From Streptomyces nojiriensis (GTDB lineage: Bacteria > Actinomycetota > Actinomycetes > Streptomycetales > Streptomycetaceae), in the NCBI RefSeq assembly GCF_017639205.1, contig NZ_CP071139.1, positions 682,001 through 746,000 on the forward strand: DNA of 64,000 nt. Reading direction: 5' to 3'. The notes beneath the pieces were generated by a model. That model had not been told where the DNA came from. It saw only the letters and a program-made list of their open reading frames with translations, and ran no database searches. Positions 56,775-64,000 of this stretch are shown here, in pieces (position 1 is the first letter of the stretch; every line of letters begins with the position of its first letter). The position numbers and the translations under genes are program-made.

Positions 56775-57886
56775 GCGCGTGCCTCCGCGGTGAGTCGGTC
56801 CACCAGTGCCACGGCGGCGGGGCCGAGGAACCCGGCGATCTCCAGGGCCCGGTGCAGGCCTTCGTCGGGGACGCAGCTGCGCCAGGAGTGCCGCAGCGCC
56901 CGCCAGTCGGACTCGCCGAGCCGGTCGGGCAGGTCCGCGGGGAGCGTAGCGGCCCAGTCCCGCAGGCGGCTGAGGTCCGCGTCCGGGTAGCGGAAGGCGA
57001 ACTTGAGGAAGCGGAGCAGCACCAGGGCGCTCCGTCCGGCGGGCCGCTCGGTGTTGCGGCTGGCGAGCACGCGCGGCCGGGCGCGCAGGTGGGCGATGCC
57101 CTCTCCGGTGGGGTCGACGAGCAGCCGTCTGCCGTGGTCGTAGTAGAGGCTGTTGACGGTCAGGTCGCGGGAGGCGACGTCGTCGGTCAGGCTGCCGCCG
57201 TAGGCGGGGAAGAGGAAGTCGGTCACCGCGAGCGCCTTGTACTCCAGGATGCGGGAGCCGCCGCCCTGTTCGGGCCGCGACAGGTGGACCACGAGGCTCG
57301 GTCGGCTCATCAGTGCCCGGTAGTCGCCGAGTCCGGCGTCCACGGACCAGTCGTCGATCTCCTGGCGCAACTCCAGGGGCGGTAGTGTCCCGGCGAAGTC
57401 CAGGTCGTTGGGCTCGGCCTCGGGGCCCACGTCCACCAGGTCCCGCACAGCGCCTCCGATCAGCCAGAAGTGGTGTCCGCGCTCCGGTAACCGCTTCATC
57501 AGCAGACGGATGAAGGCGCCCTCGGCTCCGGATCCGTCCAGGCACCCGTCGACCGCGTCCCCGATTCCCGGCGCCTCCTCCTCGGCCGGGCGGAAGGCCT
57601 TCGGGGGGCAGGCGTCGGCCGGGCCCGGTCCCTGGCACTCGATCCGCAGGTCCGCCCTTCCCGGTCCGTCCTCGGGGGGCTCCGGCGCCTCGCGGTCGCG
57701 TTCCCGCAGCAGCACCTCGCGGGGCTCGCCGGTCACCGCCATCCCCAGCAGCGGCTCGCCGTCGGCCAGATCGCCGCGTACGGGCGTGCCGTCCTGCGCG
57801 CGCCGGTACATCTGCGACGGTTCCTTCGTGTCGTTCTCGTCGGGCAAGGTTCCTCCCCTGTTCTGCCCCTGTTCCACCCTGCTCAC
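56771..57886 (-). CDS. CCA-adding/poly(A)-polymerase-like nucleotidyltransferase with N-terminal extension
   Basis: After an about 120-residue charged, low-complexity N-terminus comes a class II nucleotidyltransferase head: FWLIGGAVRDLV (GG at 144-145, RD at 148-149) and NDLDF with Asp161 and Asp163. RDLTVNSLYYD and a helical region (FLKFAFRYPDADLSRLRDWA) follow. Genuine CCA-adding enzymes have longer neck-body-tail regions and no such extension, so this is a divergent member. It could add nucleotides to RNA or modify a protein. GTG 57886 is listed; TTG 57847 directly after GGGGAGGAACC is a serious alternative. Confidence 0.85.
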   Translation of the reverse strand: MSRVEQGQNRGGTLPDENDTKEPSQMYRRAQDGTPVRGDLADGEPLLGMAVTGEPREVLLRERDREAPEPPEDGPGRADLRIECQGPGPADACPPKAFRPAEEEAPGIGDAVDGCLDGSGAEGAFIRLLMKRLPERGHHFWLIGGAVRDLVDVGPEAEPNDLDFAGTLPPLELRQEIDDWSVDAGLGDYRALMSRPSLVVHLSRPEQGGGSRILEYKALAVTDFLFPAYGGSLTDDVASRDLTVNSLYYDHGRRLLVDPTGEGIAHLRARPRVLASRNTERPAGRSALVLLRFLKFAFRYPDADLSRLRDWAATLPADLPDRLGESDWRALRHSWRSCVPDEGLHRALEIAGFLGPAAVALVDRLTAEARA

Positions 57887-57902
57887 TTCCCCACCGTGTG
57901 CC

Positions 57903-59597
57903 TCAGCTCCCCGACAGGGACCTGCCCAGCCCCAGCCCCACCGCCGAGGCGAGCACCCACCCGATGCCGACCAGTGCGTAGCCGAACCACTGGGTGGCGC
58001 CCACCGGTTGGAAGGCGGTCTCCTGGCCGAGGTTCACCAGCGGCAGGAGGAGGTCCAGTGTGTAGGCCGCCGCCTGGAAGCGCGGGGCTTTCTCCGGTTC
58101 CAGCGCGGTCGGCGGTAGGGACCCGAAGACGACGGTGCCGAGCACGACCAGGGCGGCCAGCCAGCCCAGGGCCCGCCACGGCCGGAAGCCGTATCCGACC
58201 GTCACCTGCAGTACGCCCTCCCACCAGCGGATCGGTCCGGACAGCGCGGCGCGGTGGCGGCGCTGGGCGGCGTAGCGGACCCTGCGGGCGTCCAGCGGGC
58301 GGCCGAGGGCCGTGTAGTGCTGGGCGAGTTGCTCGTACGGCTGTGCGGAGGCCTCGGCCGACGGGTCGCGGGTGAGCCAGCTCAGCCGTTCGGCGGCGGG
58401 CAGGACGGGGTGCAGGGCGCGGTAGGACAGTCCTGCGAGGCCGGCCCGCGCGGGCCAGTGGGCGGGGCCGTCGAGCAGGACTCCCACCGTGCCCTGGTCC
58501 AGGTTCAGCTCGTCGGCGCGGTCGACGCGCAGGTCGAGGGTGTCGCGTACGTGGATCCCGGCGGCCGAGACGGTGCCGCCGGTGACGGTGAGGCCGTGCA
58601 GGCTCACGTCGGACGCGGACAGCCGGTCCAGGGCGAGCGCGGTCAGTCCGCCGGGGTGGCCGATCCGGGCTCCCGAGAGGTCGAGGCGGGTGCGCAGTTC
58701 GGCCCCGGTCAGTCGGACCTCGCCGGCGGCGGTGAACGGCGCAGTGCACCACACCGCACCGCGTACGGTCGCCCCCGAGGCGCCGAGCGCGATGCCGTCG
58801 GGGTGGGTGAGGCGGGCGCCGGTCAGCCGGACGCTGCCCGCGACGTCCGCGTTGAACATCCGCAGCGCTCCGTCGACGACCAGCCGGCGGGCCAGCAGGC
58901 GGTCCCCGAGCACCGACCGGTCCAGGACGAGCGCGTCGCCGCCGGGCGCACGGACCGCTGCGTCGTCGAGCCGTAGCGGGCCCACCACCCGGATCCCCGC
59001 CAGGAACACCACCCCGGACGCCGCCGTCCCCGCGAGGTCCAGGGCTCCGGCGACGACCATGCCCTCCGCGGCCAGCGCCCTGCCGTCGGGGCCGGGTCCC
59101 AGCGTGCTGCCGGTCAGTACCACGTCGGTCTCGGCCCGTGCCCGCTCCAGCCGTACGCCGCCCGGGATCGTACAGCCCCGCAGCTCCAGCGGGCCCTGCA
59201 CCCGTATCCGGTCCGCGTGCACGGCGGGCAGCCGGCACCGGGTCAGGCCGAGGCCGGGCAGCAGGGCGTCGGCGCACACGAGCGGCTCGTCGAACTCGCA
59301 GTCCTCGAAGCGGATCCGGAGGATCTCCGGGGCCACTCCGCCCCCCGTCAGGTCGAGCCGTCCGGCCACGCGCGCGCCGCGCAGCCGCAGGGCGGGCGCC
59401 CCGTCCCTCCCCGCGGCCGTCCCCGGCCGGCGCACCCCGCGCAGGAGCGCGGTGAGTGCGGCGGCCCGTACCGTACGGGCGGCCGTGCTCGCCGCCCCCA
59501 TGAGGTCGGCCCGCGCCCCGTCGGCGAAGGCCTGCGCCAGCATGGTCTCCGCCGGGTACGGATCGGACGAAGTCCGGTCGGCGGCCGGGGTGTTCAT
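57903..59597 (-). CDS. Beta-helix/pentapeptide-like membrane protein
   Basis: The 564-residue protein has a long series of degenerate repeats built on LxLxGA or LDLSGA turns (RLDLTGGGVA, VRLTGARLTHPDGIALGASG, LDLSGARIGHPGGLTALALD), predicting a right-handed beta helix. A helical segment and three membrane helices near the C-terminus follow (LGWLAALVVLGTVVFGSL, AAYTLDLLLPLVNL, FGYALVGIGWVLASAVGLGL). Similar Streptomyces proteins are often loosely called membrane-associated oxidoreductases, but no cofactor motif is visible. It leads the operon containing the nucleotidyltransferase (16-base gap). TGGGAG precedes ATG 59597. Confidence 0.8.
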   Translation of the reverse strand: MNTPAADRTSSDPYPAETMLAQAFADGARADLMGAASTAARTVRAAALTALLRGVRRPGTAAGRDGAPALRLRGARVAGRLDLTGGGVAPEILRIRFEDCEFDEPLVCADALLPGLGLTRCRLPAVHADRIRVQGPLELRGCTIPGGVRLERARAETDVVLTGSTLGPGPDGRALAAEGMVVAGALDLAGTAASGVVFLAGIRVVGPLRLDDAAVRAPGGDALVLDRSVLGDRLLARRLVVDGALRMFNADVAGSVRLTGARLTHPDGIALGASGATVRGAVWCTAPFTAAGEVRLTGAELRTRLDLSGARIGHPGGLTALALDRLSASDVSLHGLTVTGGTVSAAGIHVRDTLDLRVDRADELNLDQGTVGVLLDGPAHWPARAGLAGLSYRALHPVLPAAERLSWLTRDPSAEASAQPYEQLAQHYTALGRPLDARRVRYAAQRRHRAALSGPIRWWEGVLQVTVGYGFRPWRALGWLAALVVLGTVVFGSLPPTALEPEKAPRFQAAAYTLDLLLPLVNLGQETAFQPVGATQWFGYALVGIGWVLASAVGLGLGRSLSGS

Positions 59598-59704
59598 GGG
59601 TAGGCTCCCATCGGAACGGGGGGCGGTGCGCGGGCGCGTGGTCCGGTACGAGTGCACCACCGCTCCGTCGCAGTCGTGTCGCACGGGAGGGACGGGCCCA
59701 CCGC

Positions 59705-60667
59705 ATGGCGGGAACACGGAGCGCGGACGGCCGGGTGACGGCCGCCGCCACGGCGGACCTGCTGCGCCGGCTGCTGGCCGAGCGAACGGCCTACCGCACC
59801 CGCTGGGAGCAGCAGGAAGTGCGCCGCACGGCGGGCCCGGTGAGCTCCTCGGCGGTGGCGCGGGTGCTGGCCCTGCACCTGTGGGACAGCGGTGAACGCC
59901 CGGACACGGAGCAGGATCTGGCGCGGCGCCTGAAGGACCGGGTGCACCGCGCGCTCGGCGGCGAGTTCCTGAGCCGGGAGACCCTGGAGTGGTTCGTCGC
60001 GGCCTTCGCGATGGACGGCGCCGACGCGATGGAGCTGCGCGCGCTGTGGTCCGGAACGGGGACGGCGCAGGTGGTCCCGGCGGCGGATGCGGGCGGCCCG
60101 GTGGCCCACACCCTGCGGCTGCCGCAGTACCTTCCGGTCCGGCAGCGCCACCGCACCGTCTCGGTGTTCGAGCGGCACGTCATCGGCCGTGACGGCGCTC
60201 CGGAACGCCACCGCACCACGCGCGCGGTGATGGCGTGCGAGGACGGCGTGCGCTCCTTCCCCTGCCGGCTGCCGCCCGGCGCCGTCGACGTCGTGGTGCT
60301 GCGCGGGGCCCGTGCCGGCGCCCGCCGGGAGTTCCCGGGCAGCACGCCGGTCGTGGAACTCGCCTTTCCGGCCCCGCTGGAGGCGGGCCAGATCGCCTCG
60401 CTGGAGTACGAGGTCCGCTACGCCCCGCTCCGGGAGCAGGTGACCGAGTACCGGAGGGTCGCGCACGCCCGGGCCGACAACGTCGACCTGGTCGTCGAGT
60501 TCCCGCCGGCGCCGCGCCCCGCCCGCGTCTGGTGGGCGACCTGGGACCACCACCGCGACGGCACGCTCCTCAGCGAGACGCCGGTCGCCCTCGCCCCGGA
60601 CGGCTCGGTCCACCGGTTCGTCCCGGCACTGGAGCACGCGGCCGCCGGCTTCCGCTGGACCTGGTGA
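59705..60667 (+). CDS. Conserved hypothetical protein with helical N-terminus, divergent from the operon
   Basis: The 320-residue protein has a helical N-terminal half (TADLLRRLLAERTAYRTRWE, LHLWDSGERPDTEQDLARRL, SRETLEWFVAAFAMDGADAM) resembling actinobacterial XRE-type accessory proteins. A beta-rich C-terminal half follows (VFERHVIGRDGAPERHRTTR, AGQIASLEYEVRYAPLREQV, PARVWWATWDHHRDG). It could be the regulator or an effector of the divergent beta-helix/nucleotidyltransferase operon 107 bases away. No named family. Confidence 0.7.
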   Translation: MAGTRSADGRVTAAATADLLRRLLAERTAYRTRWEQQEVRRTAGPVSSSAVARVLALHLWDSGERPDTEQDLARRLKDRVHRALGGEFLSRETLEWFVAAFAMDGADAMELRALWSGTGTAQVVPAADAGGPVAHTLRLPQYLPVRQRHRTVSVFERHVIGRDGAPERHRTTRAVMACEDGVRSFPCRLPPGAVDVVVLRGARAGARREFPGSTPVVELAFPAPLEAGQIASLEYEVRYAPLREQVTEYRRVAHARADNVDLVVEFPPAPRPARVWWATWDHHRDGTLLSETPVALAPDGSVHRFVPALEHAAAGFRWTW

Positions 60668-60833
60668 CCCGAGGGCGGGGTGGGCCGTTCCGGTGGTCCC
60701 GTGGGCGGGTTCGCCGCCGGAGTGCGAGGGGTACGGCGGCCTTCCCGGGTACGGAGACCATCCTGAGGGTGCCGTGCGGCCCCGCCGCTGCCACCGCCCC
60801 CGATCCCGGCCCGCCGGGAAGCTACGGAGACCG

Positions 60834-62102
60834 ATGTCCCCGACCGACGCCCCCGAAGCCACTGCCGCGGCCCTGGTGCGCCGCCCCCACCTGTGGCTGG
60901 TCCCCACCGTCCTGACGGGGCTGCTCGCCCTGCTGCTGTCGCTGCTCTACATGGGCGGCATCGTCAACCCCAACGCGGAACTGCGCGACCTGCCCATCGC
61001 CCTGGTCAACGAGGACACGGACGGGCCGCCGCCGGGGCAGCGGCAGAACCTGGGTACGCAGATCACCGCCGCCATCGCCTCGGACCCCGCGGGCAGCAAG
61101 GCGGACTGGCGCGAACTGAGCCTCGCCCAGGCGCAGGACCAGCTCGACTCGGGCCAGGTCTACGGCGCGCTGGTGGTCCCGGCCGGCTTCACGGCGTCCG
61201 TCACGGCGCTGCCCACGTCCGGCGCCACGAAGCGGCCGACCATCACGGTGCTCACCAACCCCGGCAAGGGCAGCCTCGGGTCCTCGCTGGCGAGCCAGAT
61301 CACGACGCGGGCCGCGCACGGCGCGTCCCGCTCCGTCGGCGAACGGCTCACGGCCGCCGCCGGCGGCCGGGCGAGCGCCCCGGAGAAGCTGCTGCTGGCG
61401 GACCCGGTCGAGGTCGTCACACAGGTCGGTCACCCGATCGGCGCGCACAGCGGCCTCGGTCTGACGGCCTTCTACTACACCCTGCTGCTGGTGCTGGCTG
61501 GGTTCATGGGCGGCAACGTCATCAGCAACGGTGTCGACACCGCCCTCGGCTACGCCGACAACGAGATCGGCCCCTGGCACACCCGCCGCCCGACGGTGCC
61601 GATCGACCGCACGCAGACGCTGCTCCTCAAGATGCTGATGACCGCGGGCATCACACTGGTCAGCGTTTCCCTGGTGATGCTGGCGTGCATCGGCATCCTG
61701 GGGATGGACGCGTCCCACCTGCCCCTCCTGTGGATCTACTCCTACTGCGCGGCCCTCGCCGTCGGCCTGGGCGTGCAGGCCATCAACGCCGCGTTCGGCG
61801 GGATCGGCCAGCTCGTGTCGATGTTCGTGTTCATCGTGCTGGGTCTGCCGTCGTCGGGTGCGACCGTCCCGCTGCAGGCGGTCCCCGGCTTCTACCGCTT
61901 CCTCTCCCACTTCGAACCGATGCGTCAGCTCAGCGACGGCGTGCGCGCGATCCTCTACTTCGACGCCCGCGGCGACGCGGGGCTCACCCGCTCCTGGATC
62001 ATGATCGCGATCGGCACGGTGCTGGCCCTGCTGTTCGGTTTCGCCATGACCGCCTACTACGACCGCAAGGGCCTCAAGCGGCTCACGCCGCAGCCCGCCT
62101 GA
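60834..62102 (+). CDS. YhgE/Pip-like (DUF3533, ABC-2-type) membrane protein
   Basis: The 422-residue protein has one N-terminal helix (WLVPTVLTGLLALLLSLLY), an about 170-residue extracytoplasmic domain starting LPIALVNEDTDG, and five C-terminal helices (FYYTLLLVLAGFMGGNVIS to MIAIGTVLALLFGFAM). This is the topology of YhgE/Pip and DUF3533 exporter-like permeases. Members act in export or as phage receptors; no ATPase gene is nearby. ACGGAGA precedes ATG 60834. Its stop codon lies inside the stem of a terminator shared with the convergent gene. Confidence 0.85.
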   Translation: MSPTDAPEATAAALVRRPHLWLVPTVLTGLLALLLSLLYMGGIVNPNAELRDLPIALVNEDTDGPPPGQRQNLGTQITAAIASDPAGSKADWRELSLAQAQDQLDSGQVYGALVVPAGFTASVTALPTSGATKRPTITVLTNPGKGSLGSSLASQITTRAAHGASRSVGERLTAAAGGRASAPEKLLLADPVEVVTQVGHPIGAHSGLGLTAFYYTLLLVLAGFMGGNVISNGVDTALGYADNEIGPWHTRRPTVPIDRTQTLLLKMLMTAGITLVSVSLVMLACIGILGMDASHLPLLWIYSYCAALAVGLGVQAINAAFGGIGQLVSMFVFIVLGLPSSGATVPLQAVPGFYRFLSHFEPMRQLSDGVRAILYFDARGDAGLTRSWIMIAIGTVLALLFGFAMTAYYDRKGLKRLTPQPA

Positions 62103-62116
62103 TCCGTCAGGCGGGC
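62093..62116. terminator. Bidirectional terminator overlapping both stop codons
   Basis: GCCCGCCTGA and TCAGGCGGGC are perfect 10-base arms around TCCG. Each arm contains one gene's TGA stop (62100-62102 on plus, 62107-62109 on minus), so the hairpin is part of both coding ends. Confidence 0.8.
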
Positions 62117-63666
62117 CTGCCGTCGACGTACGTGGCGACGACCTCGATGGCTCCGATCCGCGAGGGGTCGACCCGCCTCGGGTCGTCGCCCAGGACGGCC
62201 AGGTCGGCGCGCCGGCCCGGGGCGAGGGCGCCCGCGCTGTCGTCCCAGTGGGAGGCGTAGGCGCCCGCCACGGTGTAGGCATGGAGGGCCTCGTCCACGG
62301 TGATGCCCTCGTCGGGGCCGATGAGGGCGCCGGAGGCGGAGGCCCGTTCCACCATGAACTGGACTGCCCGCAGCGGCGATCCGTCGGTGACGGGGCGGTC
62401 GGAGCTGCCCACCAGGGTGACGCCGTGGTCCAGGAAGCCCCGGCCCCGGTACATCCAGGGGGCCCGGTCCGGGCCCAGCACGGCCGCGTAGTCGTCGCCG
62501 AAGGAGCGCAGGAAGTGCGGCTGGACCACCGCGCTCACCCCCAGGCGGGCGAAGCGCGCCAGCTGGTCGGGCCGGATCAGGCCGGCGTGTTCGATCCGGT
62601 GCCGGGCGGTGGGCCGGGGCCGCAGCCGCTGGGCCCGTTCGATGGCGTCCAGGGCCAGGTCGGCGGCGCGGTCCCCGATGGCGTGCACGGCGAGCTGCCA
62701 GCCGGCCAGGTGGCCGTCGACGATGGTGTCGGAGATCCGCTCGGGGCTGTCCTGGAACTCCCCCGCGTGGTCGCTCCCTTCGTAGGGGCGCGTGAGTGCG
62801 GCCGTACGGGCCATCATGCCGCCGTCGGTGTAGACCTTGAGCGCGCCGAGGGAGAGCCAGTCGTCGCCGAAGCCGGTGCGCAGTCCGAGGCCGAGGGCGC
62901 GGGGGATCCCGTCCGAGGGGTGCGCGGCCACGGGCCGCAGGGTGTCGGCGGCCGCCATGAGCTGGACCCGCAGCGGCAGCCGCCCCTGGTCGCGCAGGAG
63001 TTGGTAGGCGCCGAGCTCGACCGGGCTGTGGCCCAGCAGGCCGCCGCCGATGCCCGCCTCGGCGCAGGCGGTGACCCCTTCGGCGAGGCAGGTGCGGCCG
63101 GCGTGCTCGATGGCGTCGGCGATCTCCTCCTGCGCGTAGGGCAGGCGCAGCCGGCGGGCGGCGGTCATGGCGCTCTCGGCGAGGAAGCCCTCGCCGTGGG
63201 CGAGTTCGCCGGGGAGCAGGTCGAGGACGGTGGTGTTGACGACGCAGCCGTGTCCGGAGTCGTGCAGCATGAACACCTTGCGGCCGTCGCTGACCTTGTC
63301 CAGTTCGGCGGCGGTGAGGTGCCGGCCGAGGGCCCGCTGGTCGTAGCCGCCGATGTCCACCCACGCGCCGCGCGGTTTCCGGGCGACCGCGTCTGCGACG
63401 ACGGCGAGCACGTCCTCGACGCGTTCGCAGGGCGCCACGCTGGGGGTGGTCGCCTTGAGTCCGGTCCAGGCCAGGTGCACGTGGGAGTCGATGAATCCGG
63501 GCAGCACGGTGGCGCCTTGGAGGTCGACGACCTCACGGGCGGGCAGTGCGGTGACGGCCCCGTCCAGGCCGACGATCCGGCCGTGCCAGATGCCCAGGTC
63601 GTGGGCGACGGGGTGGTCGGGGTCCATGGTGAGGAAGGTGGCGTTCGTCAGCCTGGTGCAGAGCAT
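62107..63666 (-). CDS. YtcJ-type metal-dependent amidohydrolase
   Basis: The 519-residue protein has the amidohydrolase_3 pattern: VVDLQGATVLPGFIDSHVHL with the HxH metal ligands, LGALKVYTDGGMMARTA, LAVHAIGDRAADLALDAIE, RHRIEHAGLI, VGSSDRPVTDGSPL and a C-terminal GRRADLAVLGDDP. Such enzymes hydrolyse amides or formyl groups (for example N-substituted formamides); the substrate is not predictable. Its ribosome site (TGAGGACC) overlaps the stop of the upstream N-hydroxylase gene, so the two are coupled and may act on the same N-hydroxylated or formylated product. Confidence 0.88.
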   Translation of the reverse strand: MLCTRLTNATFLTMDPDHPVAHDLGIWHGRIVGLDGAVTALPAREVVDLQGATVLPGFIDSHVHLAWTGLKATTPSVAPCERVEDVLAVVADAVARKPRGAWVDIGGYDQRALGRHLTAAELDKVSDGRKVFMLHDSGHGCVVNTTVLDLLPGELAHGEGFLAESAMTAARRLRLPYAQEEIADAIEHAGRTCLAEGVTACAEAGIGGGLLGHSPVELGAYQLLRDQGRLPLRVQLMAAADTLRPVAAHPSDGIPRALGLGLRTGFGDDWLSLGALKVYTDGGMMARTAALTRPYEGSDHAGEFQDSPERISDTIVDGHLAGWQLAVHAIGDRAADLALDAIERAQRLRPRPTARHRIEHAGLIRPDQLARFARLGVSAVVQPHFLRSFGDDYAAVLGPDRAPWMYRGRGFLDHGVTLVGSSDRPVTDGSPLRAVQFMVERASASGALIGPDEGITVDEALHAYTVAGAYASHWDDSAGALAPGRRADLAVLGDDPRRVDPSRIGAIEVVATYVDGRPA

Positions 63667-63678
63667 GGGTGCTGGTCC

Positions 63679-64000
63679 TCAGAGGGTGGGCGCCGTACGG
63701 GAGGCCGGTACCGGTACGCGGCCGTGGGCGACGATGGACCGGAGGATCTCGCCGACCCTGACGGCGGTGTTCGACAGCAAGGAGGACGTGATGCCGTGCG
63801 TGTGCTCCGTCCCTCCCTGGAGGTAGATGCCGCAGCGCAGTTCGGGCTCGCTCTCCACACGGTAGTCGCGTGCCACGCGGACGCGGCCGAGGCCGTCGCG
63901 CCGGCAGTACTTCTCGACGTCCCCGAGCAGTCCGAGGCCGTCCGCCGAGCGGTATCCGGTCGCGTAGACCAGCGCGTCGGCCGCCAGGGCCTCCTTCTCC
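63679..64000 (-). CDS. N-hydroxylating monooxygenase (lysine/ornithine type), C-terminal part cut by right edge
   Basis: The 106 C-terminal residues show the family ending: LVYATGYRSADGLGLLGDVE, then YLQGGTEHTHGITSSLLSNT and VGEILRSIVAHG. This is the same signature as the hydroxylase at 26380 but clearly a different gene (HGITSSLL versus HGITASLL and a different tail). It suggests a second hydroxamate or N-O forming pathway starting at the right edge. The stop is 12 bases before the amidohydrolase start. Confidence 0.88.
   Translation of the reverse strand, partial: EKEALAADALVYATGYRSADGLGLLGDVEKYCRRDGLGRVRVARDYRVESEPELRCGIYLQGGTEHTHGITSSLLSNTAVRVGEILRSIVAHGRVPVPASRTAPTL

Noticed and set aside
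1..64000. tRNA/rRNA genes, CRISPR arrays, insertion sequences and integrase/attachment sites
   Set aside because: Reading both strands I found no tRNA T-loop signatures, no regularly spaced short repeats and no transposase or integrase motifs; a covariance-model scan would be decisive for small RNAs.

Overview
The window is high-GC actinobacterial chromosome, almost certainly from a Streptomyces. The evidence is GC-rich third codon positions in the real genes, frequent GTG starts, two Streptomyces subtilisin inhibitors, a gamma-butyrolactone-receptor-type TetR protein, an AfsR/SARP regulator, DmdR/IdeR-type iron boxes, MbtH and PRC-barrel proteins. I saw no rRNA, tRNA, CRISPR array, transposase or replication origin. 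It reads as an accessory, secondary-metabolism-rich stretch of chromosome, not a mobile element.

Layout. 1-7.9 kb: an Ala-rich protein cut by the left edge, a RsbW-like ATPase, a sirtuin, a PRC-barrel protein, a pyruvate-oxidase plus glutamate-synthase-like operon, a small membrane protein with a membrane-anchored Mrr nuclease, and a ComB-like phosphatase. 7.9-14 kb: regulator/enzyme pairs, each with visible palindromic operators (TetR/flavin monooxygenase, a butyrolactone-receptor-like TetR with an ARE-like site, a TetR/alpha-beta hydrolase pair), and a secreted HAF-repeat-like protein. 14-19 kb: a two-gene polysaccharide operon, a processive GT2 synthase followed by one 1003-residue protein fusing a membrane acyltransferase, an SGNH esterase-like domain and a GH16 glucanase, preceded by two DasR-like sites. 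19.1 and 43.3 kb: two SSI paralogues with different reactive-site residues and a shared upstream promoter element.

19.9-31.1 kb is an iron regulon. Four 19-bp iron boxes precede a secreted hydrolase, a tandem-HTH protein, an ornithine/lysine N-hydroxylase operon with a stand-alone condensation domain and MbtH, and a divergent acetyltransferase/MFS pair. ArgB-like and ArgA-like enzymes inside the locus suggest private ornithine supply for a hydroxamate siderophore. No NRPS is present. The locus shows decay: a frameshifted condensation domain, an isochorismatase-like protein lacking its catalytic residues, and an exporter missing its first helices. 31-36 kb adds MerR/flavin reductase, cupin, lipoprotein and MarR genes plus two gene fragments (AraC, and possibly a siderophore-interacting protein).

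36-42 kb: an O-methyltransferase, a PobA-like hydroxylase and an AfsR-type SARP regulator, which looks like a small aromatic-tailoring cluster. 44-51 kb: membrane and soluble hypothetical proteins, then an FHA-flavin monooxygenase fusion with a downstream beta-rich protein, transcribed divergently from a transmembrane Ser/Thr kinase. 51-60 kb: a compact operon of a beta-helix membrane protein, a CCA/poly(A)-polymerase-like nucleotidyltransferase, an unknown protein and a 1303-residue membrane-anchored WD40 protein. The right edge has a YhgE-like membrane protein, a YtcJ-type amidohydrolase and the C-terminus of a second N-hydroxylating monooxygenase.

The strongest candidates for undescribed systems are the kinase/FHA-monooxygenase pair, the acyltransferase-SGNH-GH16 operon, and the nucleotidyltransferase-WD40 operon.
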